DNA from: Erwinia sp. 198
GTDB lineage: Bacteria > Pseudomonadota > Gammaproteobacteria > Enterobacterales > Enterobacteriaceae
Length of the DNA: 64,000 bases
Direction of reading: 5' to 3'
Assembly: GCF_003937915.1 (NCBI RefSeq)
Contig: NZ_RHUM01000002.1
Location: forward strand, 372,001-436,000
How positions within the stretch are numbered: position 1 is the first letter of the stretch; every line of letters starts with the position of its first letter. A model generated the notes under the pieces. That model did not search any database and was not told where the DNA came from. It saw only the letters and a program-made list of their open reading frames with translations. The position numbers were made by a program, and so were the translations under genes. Shown one piece after another: positions 8,190-19,637 of this stretch.

Positions 8190-9575
8190 ATGCCGCAAAC
8201 TCTTCCATCAGATGGCCTGCCCGTTCCGCAGCGCTATGGCGCGATTTTAGCCATCGCGCTGGGTATAACCGTTGCCGTGCTGGACGGTGCCATCGCCAAC
8301 GTGGCGCTGCCAACCATTGCCCGCGATCTCCAGGCCAGTCCGGCGGCCTCGATCTGGATCGTTAACGCCTATCAGCTGGCGATTATTGTCTCGCTGCTGT
8401 CGCTCTCTTTTCTGGGCGATATCCTGGGCTATCGCCGCGTCTATCAGTGTGGGCTGGTGGTTTTTACCTGTACCTCGCTGTTCTGCGCGCTTTCCGACTC
8501 GCTGGGCATGTTGACCTTCGCCAGGGTGCTGCAGGGTTTTGGCGGCGCGGCTCTCATGAGCGTGAACACCGCGCTGATCCGCATCATTTATCCTCAGCGC
8601 TATCTGGGGCGCGGAATGGGCATCAACTCGCTAATCGTCGCCGTCTCGACCGCCGCCGGCCCGACCGTGGCTGCTGCCGTGCTCTCGGTCGCCTCCTGGC
8701 AATGGCTGTTCCTGATTAACGTACCGGTAGGACTCGGCGCGCTATTTCTCGCCTTCCGCTTTCTACCCGATAATCCGCAAAAAGCCAGCGAACAGCGCTT
8801 TGATATTCCCAGCGCCATCATGAACGCGCTGACGTTCGGCCTGTTGATCTCTGCGCTGAGCGGTTTCGCCCAGGGTCAGAGCGGCAAACTGATTGCGGCG
8901 GAACTGGTCGCGCTGGCGATAATCGGCGTGGTGTTTATTCGTCGTCAGCTGCGGCTGCCGGTGCCGCTGCTGCCGGTTGACCTGCTGCGTATCCCGGTAT
9001 TTTCACTGTCGCTCGGCACCTCGGTATGCTCCTTTTGCGCGCAGATGCTGGCGATGGTGTCGCTGCCGTTTTTTCTGCAAACCGTGCTGCATCGCGACGA
9101 GGTGACGACAGGCCTGCTGCTGACGCCATGGCCGCTGGCGACGATGGTGATGGCACCGATAGCGGGCAGACTCATCGAGCGCTACCATGTCGGGCTGTTG
9201 GGCGCGACAGGATTGGGATGTTTTGCGATCGGCCTGTTTTCGCTGGCGCTGCTGCCAGCGTCGCCGGATAACTGGAGCATTATCTGGCGCATGACGATCT
9301 GCGGCGCAGGCTTTGGCCTGTTTCAGTCGCCCAACAACCACACTATTATCAGTTCGGCGCCGCGTCATCGCAGCGGCGGCGCGAGCGGCATGTTGGGCAC
9401 GGCGCGCCTGCTGGGACAAACCAGCGGCGCGGCGCTGGTCGCGTTAATGTTCAATCTGTTCAGCGACCAGGGCACGCACGCCTCGCTGCTGCTGGCAGGA
9501 GGATTTTCTACGCTGGCCGCCATCATCAGCGCGCTTCGGCTGACGCAGCCGGGGCCGGAACAGAAAGCGGGCTGA
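8190..9575 (+). CDS. yebQ: MFS drug-efflux transporter (DHA2 family), YebQ
   Basis: Proton-driven multidrug antiporter of the 14-helix DHA2 (EmrB/QacA-like) family. Motif A-like LGDILGYRRVY and a motif C-like segment are visible, with motif D1 at the N-terminus (VAVLDGAIANVALPTIA). The start at 8190 reproduces the E. coli YebQ N-terminus (MP...DGLP.PQRYGAIL); an ATG 30 bases upstream adds residues that homologues lack. It is 461 aa against about 457 in E. coli. It is divergent from kdgR, so control by KdgR is possible but unproven. Confidence 0.88.
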   Translation: MPQTLPSDGLPVPQRYGAILAIALGITVAVLDGAIANVALPTIARDLQASPAASIWIVNAYQLAIIVSLLSLSFLGDILGYRRVYQCGLVVFTCTSLFCALSDSLGMLTFARVLQGFGGAALMSVNTALIRIIYPQRYLGRGMGINSLIVAVSTAAGPTVAAAVLSVASWQWLFLINVPVGLGALFLAFRFLPDNPQKASEQRFDIPSAIMNALTFGLLISALSGFAQGQSGKLIAAELVALAIIGVVFIRRQLRLPVPLLPVDLLRIPVFSLSLGTSVCSFCAQMLAMVSLPFFLQTVLHRDEVTTGLLLTPWPLATMVMAPIAGRLIERYHVGLLGATGLGCFAIGLFSLALLPASPDNWSIIWRMTICGAGFGLFQSPNNHTIISSAPRHRSGGASGMLGTARLLGQTSGAALVALMFNLFSDQGTHASLLLAGGFSTLAAIISALRLTQPGPEQKAG

Positions 9576-9587
9576 TCGGCAGGCAAA

Positions 9588-9615
9588 AAAATGCCGGTCA
9601 GCGACCGGCATTTAT
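9588..9615. terminator. Bidirectional terminator between yebQ and htpX
   Basis: A perfect 9-bp stem ATGCCGGTC/GACCGGCAT with a 3-base loop, flanked by an A-run on one side and TTTAT on the other, sits between the convergent ends of yebQ and htpX. Confidence 0.85.
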
Positions 9616-9626
9616 CGTCTTAACGA

Positions 9627-10508
9627 CTATTTCAGGTACTGGCCGCTGCGCAGCGCCTCGATACGCTTATCCAGCGGTGGATGCGACATAAAAAGCTCGC
9701 TCAGCGACTTCGATTTGCCATTAATGCAGAACGCCATCATGGTGCTTGCTTCCTGCGGCTCATAGCTGGTTTTCAGACGTTGCAACGCGGCGATCATTTT
9801 CTCGCGGCCAACCAGACGCGCCGAACCGGCGTCGGCATGGTACTCACGATGGCGCGAGAACCACATGGTGATAATGCTGGCCAGAATACCGAAGACCAGC
9901 TCCAGCACCATCGACACCGCAAAATAGACCAGCGGGTTGCCGTTGCTGCTTTCGCCTTCTTCGCGGTCGCCCGACATAAAGCCTGCGGCTATCTGCGCAA
10001 TAATGCGTGAGATAAAGATCACAAAGGTGTTTACCACGCCCTGGATCAGCGTCATCGTCACCATGTCGCCGTTGGCGATATGGCTGATCTCATGCGCCAG
10101 CACCGCCTCGGCCTCATCACGGTTCATGTTTTGCAGCAGCCCGGTAGAAACCGCAACCAGTGAAGCATCGCGGCGCGCGCCGGTAGCAAAGGCGTTAATG
10201 TCCGGTGCGTGATAGATAGCAACCTGCGGCATAGCAATGCCCGCCTGCTGCGCCTGTCCGGCAATGGTCTGCATCAGCCAACGCTCGGTTTCGTTACGTG
10301 GCTGTTCAATGACCTCACCGCCCACGGAGCGCAGCGCCATCCATTTAGACATCAGCAGTGAGACAAACGCACCGCCAAAGCCAAACAGACCCGCCATGAT
10401 CATCAGGCCCTGAACACTGCTTGACTGAATTCCCGTCAGACTGAGGATCAGTCCAAAAACCAACATTACGCCCAGGTTGGTTAACAGGAAAAGCGCAATA
10501 CGCATCAT
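9627..10508 (-). CDS. htpX: Membrane-bound zinc metalloprotease HtpX
   Basis: M48 peptidase of the inner membrane, acting in membrane-protein quality control together with FtsH. There are two N-terminal transmembrane helices (about 4-24 and 34-54), the zinc-binding HEISH at residues 139-143, further hydrophobic segments at about 160-210, and the third ligand in the [14 protein letters not shown] region. The length of 293 aa is identical to E. coli HtpX. In E. coli it is controlled by CpxR; no Cpx box was established here. Confidence 0.95.
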   Translation of the reverse strand: MMRIALFLLTNLGVMLVFGLILSLTGIQSSSVQGLMIMAGLFGFGGAFVSLLMSKWMALRSVGGEVIEQPRNETERWLMQTIAGQAQQAGIAMPQVAIYHAPDINAFATGARRDASLVAVSTGLLQNMNRDEAEAVLAHEISHIANGDMVTMTLIQGVVNTFVIFISRIIAQIAAGFMSGDREEGESSNGNPLVYFAVSMVLELVFGILASIITMWFSRHREYHADAGSARLVGREKMIAALQRLKTSYEPQEASTMMAFCINGKSKSLSELFMSHPPLDKRIEALRSGQYLK

Positions 10509-10714
10509 AAAATTTCTTCTTCCTCAGTTAAAAAATCGCTTATAGCGGATAACTATCCTATGGGCACGGCAAAACATTTCAAGCGGCAGAGGGCATTAAG
10601 TGTCTAAAAAGACATAACTTTACATTTTGTCTTAACTTTTAACGTTCAGGAAAACATTGACTGTCAGGAAAGGCAAAGTTACCGCGTGGACAGGGAAAGT
10701 TCAGGTAAAAATAA

Positions 10715-10734
10715 GGCACAGCTTGCGCTGTGCC
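10715..10734 (-). terminator. Rho-independent terminator of prc
   Basis: On the minus strand the stem GGCACAGC-GCAA-GCTGTGCC is followed by TTATTTTT, just after the prc stop codon. Confidence 0.85.
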
Positions 10735-10741
10735 CTGAAGG

Positions 10742-12769
10742 TTATTTGGTGCTCTGGTTTTTTTCCAGCTGCGCCAGGTCATTGGCAATCTTGACCGTTT
10801 CGTCCAGATAAGGATCCGGCTCTTTATAGTCCTTTGGCAGATCCTCAAGCTTCGCCAGCGGCTTTTTGCCTTCCAGCTTGAGACGGGCGTTGATCCGCTC
10901 CAGCCGCAGCGCGTCATCCTCGTGATTCTCTTTCTCGCGTTCGGCAAGATTCAGCGAGATGATATTGCGCTTATCCTTCATCGCGTTGAAGCGGGCGATA
11001 TCCTTCAGGATGTACTGGAACTCCATATCCTTCGCGATACGATCCTGATGTGTCTTGAGCAGCTGCGGGATCAGCGGCTTAACGTCGCCGGTTTTGGTAT
11101 AGGCCGCCGCATCAATGCTGTCCCAGGGCAGCGCATTATCCTCGAATTTTTCACCGGTTTCCACCGCTTCCACGCCGGTCGGCATCAGCAGATCCGGCGT
11201 AACGCCTTTACGCTGAGTACTGCCGCCGTTAACGCGGTAGAACTTCTGTATGGTATAGGTGATGGATCCCAGCGCAGGCCACTCGGGACGCAGCATCTGA
11301 TCGTAAATACGGTTCAGCGAGCGATACTGCTGCACGGTGCCTTTACCAAAGGTCGGTTCACCGACGATCAGCGCACGGCCATAATCCTGCATGGCGGCGG
11401 CAAAGATCTCGGAAGCCGAGGCGCTGAAACGGTCTACCAGCACCACCAGCGGGCCTTTGTAATAAACCATGCTGTCGGTATCGCTGTCCTGACGCACCTT
11501 GCCGTTGTTATCACGCACCTGCACCACCGGGCCGCCCGGAATAAACAGGCCGGAAAGCGATACCGCCTCCGTTAGCGCCCCGCCGCCGTTGGTACGCAGG
11601 TCGATCACTACGCTGTCGACGTTCTGCTTCTGCAGCTTTTGCAGCTGCACTTTTACATCGTCGGTCAAACCAACGTAGAAACCAGGAATATCCAGTACGC
11701 CGACCTTCTCTTTACCGACGTTATGCACGCTCATTTTCACCGCGCGATCTTCCAGACGGATTTTTTCGCGGGTCAGCGTAATAATACGGGTTTTGGTGCC
11801 CTTGCCGGCCGGCAGGATCTCCAGACGCACTTTGCTGCCTTTCGGGCCTTTAATCTGCGCCACAACGTCATCAAGACGCCAGCCGATCACGTCCTGAACC
11901 GGTTTGCCGGGCTGGCCGACGCCGACGATGCGATCGCCCACGGTAATCGCTTTGCTTTTGGCTGCCGGGCCGCCCGCAACCATGGAATTGATTACGGTGT
12001 AATCATCATCCATTTGCAGCACGGCGCCGATGCCCTCCAGCGACAGGCTCATTTCAGTATTGAACTGATCGGTATTACGCGGGGAAAGGTAGCTGGTATG
12101 CGGATCGATTTCACGTGCGAAAGCGGTCATCGCCAGCTGGAAAACGTCCTCGCTGTTGCTCTGCGCCAGACGACGGATAGCAAACTGATAGCGCTTGGTG
12201 AGAACCTCGCGGATCTCCTTTTCTTCTTTACCCGTCAGCTTCAGGCTCAGCTCGTCATATTTGACTTTAGCATCCCAAAGCTGGTTCAGCTCCGCAGTGG
12301 TTTGCGGCCAGGGCGCCTTGCTGCGGTCGATATCAATGGTATCGTGACCGCTAAAATTCATCGGCTTGTTCAGCACCGTCAGCGCGTATTGATAGCGCTC
12401 AAAACGGCGTTTCTGCGCCAGGTTATATAAATCGTAAAAAACATCCAGCTGACCCGATTTCAGTTCATCGCCCAGCGTGGTTTTTTTGGTGTTGTACTGT
12501 GCCACGTCAGAAGCCAGCAGCACATTGTGGTTGTAGTCCAACAGATTCAGATAGCGGGCGAAAATTTTCGCGGAGAAATCTTTATCCAGATCGAACTGAC
12601 GATAGTGGGAACGCGTAAAGCGCGACGTCACGCGCTCGCTGACGGTCGCGTGCTGCGGTTCCTGATGAAGCTGCGGAATTTGCTCGGCGCGCGTAATAGC
12701 ATCGGCGGCGAAAACATGTCCGGTAAACAGCAGTGCAGCAATAACGGTGGTTTTAAAAAAGTTGTTCAT
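10742..12769 (-). CDS. prc: Tail-specific periplasmic protease Prc (Tsp)
   Basis: Serine protease of family S41A that cleaves periplasmic proteins with apolar C-termini, processes FtsI and, with NlpI, degrades the peptidoglycan hydrolase MepS. A signal peptide covers residues 1-21 (ending FAADA). A PDZ domain lies at about 240-320 (with SLEGIGAVLQMDDDYTVINSM). The catalytic core has the nucleophile serine in DRFSASASEIFAAAM and the lysine in FGKGTVQ. It has 675 aa against 682 in E. coli. It lies 19 bp downstream of proQ on the same strand and is probably co-transcribed with it. Confidence 0.95.
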   Translation of the reverse strand: MNNFFKTTVIAALLFTGHVFAADAITRAEQIPQLHQEPQHATVSERVTSRFTRSHYRQFDLDKDFSAKIFARYLNLLDYNHNVLLASDVAQYNTKKTTLGDELKSGQLDVFYDLYNLAQKRRFERYQYALTVLNKPMNFSGHDTIDIDRSKAPWPQTTAELNQLWDAKVKYDELSLKLTGKEEKEIREVLTKRYQFAIRRLAQSNSEDVFQLAMTAFAREIDPHTSYLSPRNTDQFNTEMSLSLEGIGAVLQMDDDYTVINSMVAGGPAAKSKAITVGDRIVGVGQPGKPVQDVIGWRLDDVVAQIKGPKGSKVRLEILPAGKGTKTRIITLTREKIRLEDRAVKMSVHNVGKEKVGVLDIPGFYVGLTDDVKVQLQKLQKQNVDSVVIDLRTNGGGALTEAVSLSGLFIPGGPVVQVRDNNGKVRQDSDTDSMVYYKGPLVVLVDRFSASASEIFAAAMQDYGRALIVGEPTFGKGTVQQYRSLNRIYDQMLRPEWPALGSITYTIQKFYRVNGGSTQRKGVTPDLLMPTGVEAVETGEKFEDNALPWDSIDAAAYTKTGDVKPLIPQLLKTHQDRIAKDMEFQYILKDIARFNAMKDKRNIISLNLAEREKENHEDDALRLERINARLKLEGKKPLAKLEDLPKDYKEPDPYLDETVKIANDLAQLEKNQSTK

Positions 12770-12788
12770 GCCCTGATTGGCCTCCGTA

Positions 12789-13469
12789 TCAGAACTGCAA
12801 GTGTTCTGCGCGCACTATCATTGCCAGGCCGGAAGCCAGCTGTACCCGGACGCCATCTTTTGTAATCTCAAGAATGGTTGCATCCATCGCACTTTTGCCT
12901 GCCGTGACTTTGATGTTTTGACCCACCTGCAATGCTGCGGTATCCGTAACGGGTGTCGTGCGTTGCGGTTGGCGTTCTGCGGAAGGCGCGCGGCCAGGAT
13001 TACGCTGCGGCTTGCTGCGTGCGGCCCGAGGCTGCTCGCCTTCAGCAGAAGGTTTACGAACCGGCTTGCGTGGGCGACGAGGGGCAGTTTCTTCACCCGC
13101 TTCGCGTTTTTTCGCCTGCTGCTGCTCGCGCTGCGCCTGAACGCGCGCCTTGGCCTCTTCGAGCTGCTTACGGGCGTGTTCCACGTGCTGCTCGTCCAGA
13201 ACGCCACAGGCGTTGCCGTCCAGGTCAACGCGGGTGGCACCAGCTTTGATGCCGTATAAATAGCGCCAGCTTGAAGTATAAAGGCGCAGCGCGGAACGAA
13301 GCTGAGTTTTACTCAGGCCCATTTCGCCCTGCACGCGGTCGACTAAATCCTGAAAGATGCCGATTTTTAGCGGCCGCGCTTCGCCTTCGGCGCTGAAGCA
13401 CTGTGGGAACCGCTCCGCCAGAAAGGCGATTACTTCTTTACTGCTATTCAACTTGGGTTGATTTTCCAT
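12789..13469 (-). CDS. proQ: RNA chaperone ProQ
   Basis: Global RNA-binding protein that recognises sRNAs and mRNA 3' ends through an N-terminal FinO/ProQ domain (about residues 1-125, with [22 protein letters not shown]). A long basic, low-complexity linker rich in Arg, Pro, Ala and Gln (about 115-180) leads to a C-terminal Tudor-like domain (about 180-226). The 226-aa length is close to the E. coli protein (232). It is just upstream of prc, the conserved proQ-prc order. Confidence 0.95.
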   Translation of the reverse strand: MENQPKLNSSKEVIAFLAERFPQCFSAEGEARPLKIGIFQDLVDRVQGEMGLSKTQLRSALRLYTSSWRYLYGIKAGATRVDLDGNACGVLDEQHVEHARKQLEEAKARVQAQREQQQAKKREAGEETAPRRPRKPVRKPSAEGEQPRAARSKPQRNPGRAPSAERQPQRTTPVTDTAALQVGQNIKVTAGKSAMDATILEITKDGVRVQLASGLAMIVRAEHLQF

Positions 13470-13565
13470 GAAATTTCCTGATTACAACGGGTTTGCCAAC
13501 CAGCGCAGGCATGAACAGGCGTCATTATAATGACACCATCAGCAAATGCTACGTGATCCAGCACT

Positions 13566-14066
13566 TTAGCTGCGTTTCATGTGAATAAATTTTTCCACGT
13601 CCGTGTTGGCAAGCACTTCACACAGCCCATCAACCAGCGTAATCAGCCCGTTTTCGTCTTCCTGATCGAAGCGATTATATTCCACGCTGTCGATATCCAG
13701 TACGCCGATCGTCTCACCGTTTACCACCAGCGGCAGCACGATTTCGGCATTGCTGGCCGCGTCGCAGGCAATATGACCAGGGAAGGCATGGACGTCGTCC
13801 ACGCGCTGTACGGCGCTTTCCGCCACCGCCGTTCCGCAGACGCCGCGCCCGACCGGAATGCGCACGCAGGCGATTTTGCCCTGAAAGGGTCCCAGCACCA
13901 GGGTCTTCTCTTCCGTCAGCAGATAAAACCCGGCCCAGTTAACGCCTTCCAGGCGCTCGAACAGCAGCGCGCTGCAGTTGCCCATCGCGGCCAGAAAGCT
14001 GGTTTCGCCGGCGATAAGCGCGCGTAAATCACGATTGAGATCCGAGTAAAATTCTTTTTTAGTCAT
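13566..14066 (-). CDS. msrC: Free methionine-(R)-sulfoxide reductase MsrC (YebR)
   Basis: GAF-fold enzyme that reduces free L-methionine-(R)-sulfoxide with thioredoxin. The 166-aa protein is nearly the length of E. coli MsrC. Conserved cysteines are visible in KIACVRIPVGRGVCGTAV and GHIACDAAS; the cysteine in GVCGTA corresponds to the proposed catalytic residue. VLDIDS is typical of the family C-terminus. It is divergent from letA. Confidence 0.93.
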   Translation of the reverse strand: MTKKEFYSDLNRDLRALIAGETSFLAAMGNCSALLFERLEGVNWAGFYLLTEEKTLVLGPFQGKIACVRIPVGRGVCGTAVAESAVQRVDDVHAFPGHIACDAASNAEIVLPLVVNGETIGVLDIDSVEYNRFDQEDENGLITLVDGLCEVLANTDVEKFIHMKRS

Positions 14067-14263
14067 TTTTTAACCATTATTAAAACTGTTACGAAGCCCG
14101 GAATGGCTTCGCCTGATAAAATAAGCATTAAATGTCCAGACGGACAAGGTGAATGATTCCGTTAGTTAATATACCCTTGTTGGTCTGAAGCTTTAAAAAC
14201 AAACGTAAGAGTGGTTCGCCGGAGCGATTTTGCCTGACCGTACCCTGCAAATCCGGATAATTC

Positions 14264-15508
14264 GTGAAAATATACGCTATCAGCCAAATTCTGCCTCAGG
14301 AACGTTATCAGCGTTGTCCACAATGCGATACCCTTTTTTCCTTACCGGATGTTAAATCGAACCAGTCGGCGCACTGCCCGCGCTGCAACGCCCGCATCCT
14401 TAACGGACGCGACTGGTCGATGACGCGGCTGGCGGCAATGGCCGTCACTATGCTGCTGCTGATGCCGTTTGCTTTCAGCGAACCGCTGCTGACTATCCGA
14501 CTGCTGGGCACCACTATCCGCGCCAGCCTGCTGGAGGGCATTATCCAGATGGCGCAGCAGGGCAACGTGATTACCGCCTCTATGGTGGCCTTTTGCACTA
14601 TCGGTGCGCCCGCCACGCTGGTGGCGTCAATCGGCTGGCTTTTTTTTGGTGACCGGCTGGGTTTAAATTTGCGGCCGGTGCTGCTGATGCTCGATCGGCT
14701 GAAAGAGTGGGTCATGCTGGATATCTATCTGGTCGGTATCGCCGTCGCTTCTATCAAGGTACAGGACTATGCGGATATCAATCCCGGCACTGGCCTGCTC
14801 GCCTTCCTGTCGCTGGCCGTGTTGAGCCTGGTGACGCTTATTCATATCAACGTTGAGCAGCTATGGCATCGCTTTTATCCGCAGCCGCAGCCGAATATTG
14901 CCCCCGAACAGCTGCGCGTTTGCCTGAACTGCCATCATACCGGCCTGCCTGACGAACGGGGCCGCTGCCCCCGCTGCCATACGCCGCTACGCCTGCGTCG
15001 TCGCCACAGCCTGCAAAAATCCTGGGCGGCGCTGATCTCTGCGATGGTATTGCTGATCCCGGCCAATCTGCTGCCGATTTCCGTTATTTATCTCAACGGC
15101 GCGCGCCAGGAAGATACTATTCTTTCCGGTATTCTTTCCCTCGCTTCCGGCAACATTCCGGTAGCGATCGTGGTCTTTATCGCCAGTATCCTGGTGCCTT
15201 TTACCAAGGTTATTGTGCTGCTGACGCTGCTGCTCAGCATCCATTTTAAATGTGAACAGGGTCTGAAAACGCGCGTTCGTCTGCTGCGGGTAGTTACCTG
15301 GGTCGGACGCTGGTCTATGCTGGACCTGTTTGTTATCTCTTTAACCATGTCGCTGGTGAATCGCGACCAGCTTCTGGCTTTTACTATGGGACCGGCTGCC
15401 TTCTATTTTGGCTCAGCGGTTATTCTTACTATCCTTGCCGTCGAGTGGCTGGATAGCCGTTTACTTTGGGATGCACATGCAACAGGAAACGCCGACTACA
15501 CCGACTAG
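14264..15508 (+). CDS. letA: PqiA-like inner-membrane protein LetA (YebS)
   Basis: Inner-membrane partner of the MCE protein LetB in lipid transport across the periplasm. Two PqiA modules are visible, each with a CxxC...CxxC zinc-ribbon (CPQC...CPRC near residues 19-43; CLNCHHTG...CPRC near 222-245) followed by four transmembrane helices. It is 414 aa. The start is a GTG: an in-frame stop lies 6 bases upstream and no ATG fits. Its end overlaps the start of letB by 32 bp, indicating translational coupling. Confidence 0.9.
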   Translation: MKIYAISQILPQERYQRCPQCDTLFSLPDVKSNQSAHCPRCNARILNGRDWSMTRLAAMAVTMLLLMPFAFSEPLLTIRLLGTTIRASLLEGIIQMAQQGNVITASMVAFCTIGAPATLVASIGWLFFGDRLGLNLRPVLLMLDRLKEWVMLDIYLVGIAVASIKVQDYADINPGTGLLAFLSLAVLSLVTLIHINVEQLWHRFYPQPQPNIAPEQLRVCLNCHHTGLPDERGRCPRCHTPLRLRRRHSLQKSWAALISAMVLLIPANLLPISVIYLNGARQEDTILSGILSLASGNIPVAIVVFIASILVPFTKVIVLLTLLLSIHFKCEQGLKTRVRLLRVVTWVGRWSMLDLFVISLTMSLVNRDQLLAFTMGPAAFYFGSAVILTILAVEWLDSRLLWDAHATGNADYTD

Positions 15509-18113
15509 CGCTCGCGTGAAAAGCCGCCGCAAAATTTCGCCATTCTGGCTGCTGCCTTTAATTGCGCTGTTGATAGCGGGCTGGCTCGTCTGGAACAATT
15601 ACCAGGAGCGCGGCACCACGGTTACCATCGATTTCGCCACCGCTGACGGCATTGTGCCCGGCCGAACGCCGGTTCGCTATCAGGGCGTCGAGGTGGGTCT
15701 GGTACAGGGCATCAGCATGACTGACGATCTGCGCACCATTAAGATCAAGGCCAGCATCAAGAGCGATATGAAAGACGCGCTGCGCGATAAAACGCAGTTC
15801 TGGCTGGTGACGCCGAAAGCGTCACTGGCGGGCGTGTCGGGCCTGGATGCGCTGGTGGGCGGCAACTATATCGGCATGATGCCGGGCAAAGGCAAGCCGC
15901 AGGAGCATTTTGTGGCGCTGGATACGCAGCCGAAATACCGCATGAACACGGGCGAGATGATGATCCATCTGCACGCCGCGGATTTAAGCTCGCTGAATAC
16001 CGGCTCGCTGGTCTATTTCCGTAAGATCCCGGTTGGCCGCGTCTATGACTACAGCATCAATCCCGGCAATCAGGGCGTAACCGTCGACGTGCTGATCGAG
16101 CGCCGCTTCACTAACCTGGTGAAAAAAGAGAGCCGCTTCTGGAACGTATCCGGCGTAAAGGCCGACGTGGGCTTAAGCGGCGCCAAAGTTCAGCTGGAGA
16201 GCCTGGCGGCGCTGGTCAACGGTGCGATTGCGTTTGACTCGCCAACCGATTCCGCGCAGGCAAAAAGCGATGACAGCTATCAGCTCTACCCGGATTTAGC
16301 GCACAGCCAGCGCGGCGTGATTATCACGCTTGACCTGCCCGGCGGCAAAAACCTGAAGGCGGGCAGTACGCCGCTGATGTACCAGGGACTGGAGGTTGGC
16401 ACGCTGACCGCGCTGAACTTACAGCCCGACGGCAAGGTAAAAGGCGAACTGACCATCGATCCGTCAGTAACCGGCCTGATGCGTACCGGCACCCGCATTG
16501 AGATGCGCAGCCCCAAAATCACCCTTGCCGATACCAGCCTCAGCAGTTTGTTAACCGGCAGCACGCTCGAACTGATGCCTGGCGAAGGCGAACCGCAGGA
16601 TCGCTTCACCGTGCTGCAAAGCAACGAGTCGCTGCTGCAGCGGCCTGACACCCTGGAAGTGAAACTGACCGCGCCGGAAAGCTACGGTATCGATGCGGGC
16701 CAGCCCGTGATGCTGCACGGGATGCAGATTGGCCAGGTGGTCAGCCGCAGGCTCAATGAAAAAGGCGTGAATTTTATTATCGCTATTACGCCTGAGTATC
16801 GCGAACTGGTACACGGCGACAGCAAGTTCATCATCAACAGTCGGCTGGACGTTAAGCTGGGGCTGAACGGCATGGAAGTGCTGGGCGCCAGCGCGCGTGA
16901 ATGGATCGACGGCGGCATTCGCCTGGATCCCGGCAACAAGGGCGCGCCAAAAGAGAGCTATCCGCTGTTTGCCAATGCGGAAAAAGCCGCCGAAGGCATT
17001 ACAACCAACCAGCTTCCTACCACTCTGACGCTGACCGCCAACAGCCTGCCGGATATTCAGGCCGGTTCAGTGGTGCTGTACCGTAAGTTTCAGGTCGGTG
17101 AGATCGTGGAGGTCACGCCAAGAGCTAATGAGTTCGACGTGCGTGTGCATATCAAGCCGGAATACCGCAAGCTGCTGACGCCGAACAGCGTGTTCTGGTC
17201 GGAAGGCGGTGCGCGCGTGCAGCTTAACGGCAGCGGCCTGACCGTGCAGGCTTCGCCGCTTAACCGCGCGCTGAAGGGCGCCATCAGTTTTGATAACCTC
17301 AGCGGCGCCGGTGCGGGCCTGACGAGTAAAGACAAGCGCACGCTGTTTGAATCGGAAACGGCGGCCAGAGCGGTCGGCAGCCAGATTACGCTGCATACCT
17401 ACGACGCCAGCAAGCTCTCCTCAGGAATGCCGATCCGCTATCTCGGCATCACCATCGGCCAGCTGGAATCTCTGGCGCTCAATAACGACAAGGATCAGGT
17501 GATTGCCAAAGCCGTGCTTTATCCGGAATACGTCCAGGATTTCGCGCGGTTGGGTAGCCGGTTCTCGGTAGTGTCGCCGGAGATTTCCGCAGCGGGCGTT
17601 AACCATCTGGATACCCTGCTCCAGCCTTATATCAATGTCGATCCCGGCAAAGGCCGCGCGCAGCGCACCTTTGAGCTACAGGAGTCAACCATTACCGACG
17701 CGCGCTACCTTGACGGCCTGAACGTGGTGCTGGACGCGCCTGAAGGCGGCTCGCTGTCTGTCGGTACGCCTGTGCTGTTCCGCGGAATAGAGGTTGGTAC
17801 GGTAACGGGCACCTCGCTGGGTTCGATGGCCGATCGCGTTCAGATTACGCTACGCATCAGCAAAAAATACCAGCATCTGGTGCGCAATAACTCGGTGTTC
17901 TGGCTGGCTTCCGGCTACAACTTCAAGTTTGGCCTGATTGGCGGCGTGGTGAAAACCGGCACCTTCCAACAGTTTATTCAGGGCGGCATCCAGTTTGCTA
18001 CCCCGCCGACCGTGCCGCTGGCACCGCAGGCCACCAACGGCAAGCATTATCTGCTGGAGGACGAGGAGCCGAAAGACTGGCGTAAATGGGGCACGGCGCT
18101 GCCGGCAAAATAA
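15477..18113 (+). CDS. letB: Multi-MCE-domain lipid-transport protein LetB (YebT)
   Basis: Periplasmic tunnel protein that carries phospholipids between the two membranes. One transmembrane helix (residues 22-41, [18 protein letters not shown]) anchors it. Seven tandem MCE domains follow, each with a repeat such as [54 protein letters not shown] or [12 protein letters not shown]. The start at 15477 gives 878 aa, matching E. coli YebT (877); an in-frame ATG 69 bases upstream lies deep in letA and is unlikely to be used. Confidence 0.93.
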   Translation: MQQETPTTPTSARVKSRRKISPFWLLPLIALLIAGWLVWNNYQERGTTVTIDFATADGIVPGRTPVRYQGVEVGLVQGISMTDDLRTIKIKASIKSDMKDALRDKTQFWLVTPKASLAGVSGLDALVGGNYIGMMPGKGKPQEHFVALDTQPKYRMNTGEMMIHLHAADLSSLNTGSLVYFRKIPVGRVYDYSINPGNQGVTVDVLIERRFTNLVKKESRFWNVSGVKADVGLSGAKVQLESLAALVNGAIAFDSPTDSAQAKSDDSYQLYPDLAHSQRGVIITLDLPGGKNLKAGSTPLMYQGLEVGTLTALNLQPDGKVKGELTIDPSVTGLMRTGTRIEMRSPKITLADTSLSSLLTGSTLELMPGEGEPQDRFTVLQSNESLLQRPDTLEVKLTAPESYGIDAGQPVMLHGMQIGQVVSRRLNEKGVNFIIAITPEYRELVHGDSKFIINSRLDVKLGLNGMEVLGASAREWIDGGIRLDPGNKGAPKESYPLFANAEKAAEGITTNQLPTTLTLTANSLPDIQAGSVVLYRKFQVGEIVEVTPRANEFDVRVHIKPEYRKLLTPNSVFWSEGGARVQLNGSGLTVQASPLNRALKGAISFDNLSGAGAGLTSKDKRTLFESETAARAVGSQITLHTYDASKLSSGMPIRYLGITIGQLESLALNNDKDQVIAKAVLYPEYVQDFARLGSRFSVVSPEISAAGVNHLDTLLQPYINVDPGKGRAQRTFELQESTITDARYLDGLNVVLDAPEGGSLSVGTPVLFRGIEVGTVTGTSLGSMADRVQITLRISKKYQHLVRNNSVFWLASGYNFKFGLIGGVVKTGTFQQFIQGGIQFATPPTVPLAPQATNGKHYLLEDEEPKDWRKWGTALPAK

Positions 18114-18118
18114 CCGAT

Positions 18119-18146
18119 ACGGGCAGCCTGGCTGCCCGTTTTTTTT
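18119..18146 (+). terminator. Rho-independent terminator of letAB
   Basis: A 9-bp stem ACGGGCAGC/GCTGCCCGT with a 3-base loop and an eight-T tract begins 5 bp after the letB stop. Confidence 0.92.
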
Positions 18147-18200
18147 GCCGCCGCAGAGTGTGATAAACTCGCCCCACTTTATTGCCAGCGGAATCTTTCA

Positions 18201-19634
18201 GTGTCTTCTTCACGCGTGTACTTCCCGGATCTTTTCTTAAATCAAATGCGCGAGCTGCTGCCCGACAGCGCCGGGTTCGAGCAGTTTATTGCCTTCAGCC
18301 AGCAGCCGCTGCGGCGCAGCCTGCGCGTTAATACGTTGAAAATCAGCGTTGAGGCATTTCTGGCGCTGGTCGAGCCTTATCAATGGGCGCTGACGCCCGT
18401 TCCCTGGTGTAAGGAAGGTTTCTGGATCAGCCGTGACGACGCCGACACGCTGCCTTTAGGCAGTACGGCGGAACATCTGGCGGGGCTGTTTTATATTCAG
18501 GAAGCCAGCTCTATGCTGCCGGTAACCGCGCTGTTTGCCGGTTCGCCCGTGCCGGAACGCGTAATGGACATGGCCGCTGCGCCGGGGTCTAAAACGACCC
18601 AGATTGCCGCCTTGATGAACAACAAGGGCGCGCTTCTCGCCAACGAATATTCCGCCAGCCGGGTCAAGGTGCTGCACGCCAATATCAGCCGCTGCGGCGT
18701 TGGCAATACAGCGATCGCCCATTTCGACGGACGCGTCTTCGGGCCGGCGCTGCCGGAAACCTTCGACGCCATTTTGCTGGATGCGCCCTGCTCTGGCGAA
18801 GGCGTCATTCGTAAGGACGCCGACGCGCTACGCAACTGGTCGCCGGAAAGCACCGAGGCGATTGCTGCCACCCAGCACGATTTAATCGATAGCGCCTTTC
18901 ATGCCCTGAAACCCGGCGGGACGCTGGTCTATTCCACCTGTACCCTGAACCGCAGCGAAAATCAGCAGGTCATCGCCTGGCTGCTGGCGCGCTATCCGGA
19001 CGCCGTCGTCATCGAACCTTTAGACGCGCTTTTTCCCGATGCCGAACGGGCCAGCACCCCAGAAGGCTTTCTGCACGTATTCCCACATATCTTTGACAGT
19101 GAAGGTTTTTTTGTCGCACGACTGCGCAAAACAGCGAGCGTACCGCCCATGCCCGCGCCGGGTTATAAACTGGGTAAGCTGCCTTTTACGCCGGTAAAAC
19201 GTAAAGACGAGCAGGAAATTACGGCCGCTGCCGCTAAATCAGGGCTGGCGTGGGACAGCGCTGCCCACGCGCTTTGGCAGCGTGATAAGGAGCTCTGGCT
19301 GTTTCCGCGCGCCGTAGAGCCGCTGCTGGGCAAGGTTCGCTTTTCACGTATCGGCCTGAAGCTGGCTGAAACCTTTGCCAAAGGCTATCGCTGGCAGCAC
19401 GAAGCGGTTATCGCGCTGGCGCAGCCGCAGGCGTTAAATCGTTTTGAGCTGACGCTGGCGGAAGCCGAAGAGTGGTATCGCGGACGGGACATTTATCCTG
19501 AGCGTGCGTTGCCCGCCGACGAAGTGATTGTTACCTGTCAGCAGCAGCCAATTGGCCTGGCGAAGAAAGTATCAAGCCGGATCAAAAACAGCTACCCACG
19601 GGAACTGGTGCGGGACGGCAAGCTGTTCTCCTGA
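18201..19634 (+). CDS. rsmF: 16S rRNA (cytosine1407-C5)-methyltransferase RsmF
   Basis: NOL1/NOP2/Sun-family enzyme that makes m5C1407 in 16S rRNA. The SAM-binding core has [18 protein letters not shown] (motif I) and [18 protein letters not shown] (motif IV, with the release cysteine of the PC pair). [11 protein letters not shown] (motif VI) holds the catalytic TC cysteine. A PUA-like region forms the C-terminal third. It is 477 aa against 479 in E. coli. The start codon is GTG. In E. coli yebV and yebW follow; here pphA follows directly. Confidence 0.93.
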   Translation: MSSSRVYFPDLFLNQMRELLPDSAGFEQFIAFSQQPLRRSLRVNTLKISVEAFLALVEPYQWALTPVPWCKEGFWISRDDADTLPLGSTAEHLAGLFYIQEASSMLPVTALFAGSPVPERVMDMAAAPGSKTTQIAALMNNKGALLANEYSASRVKVLHANISRCGVGNTAIAHFDGRVFGPALPETFDAILLDAPCSGEGVIRKDADALRNWSPESTEAIAATQHDLIDSAFHALKPGGTLVYSTCTLNRSENQQVIAWLLARYPDAVVIEPLDALFPDAERASTPEGFLHVFPHIFDSEGFFVARLRKTASVPPMPAPGYKLGKLPFTPVKRKDEQEITAAAAKSGLAWDSAAHALWQRDKELWLFPRAVEPLLGKVRFSRIGLKLAETFAKGYRWQHEAVIALAQPQALNRFELTLAEAEEWYRGRDIYPERALPADEVIVTCQQQPIGLAKKVSSRIKNSYPRELVRDGKLFS

Positions 19635-19637
19635 GTA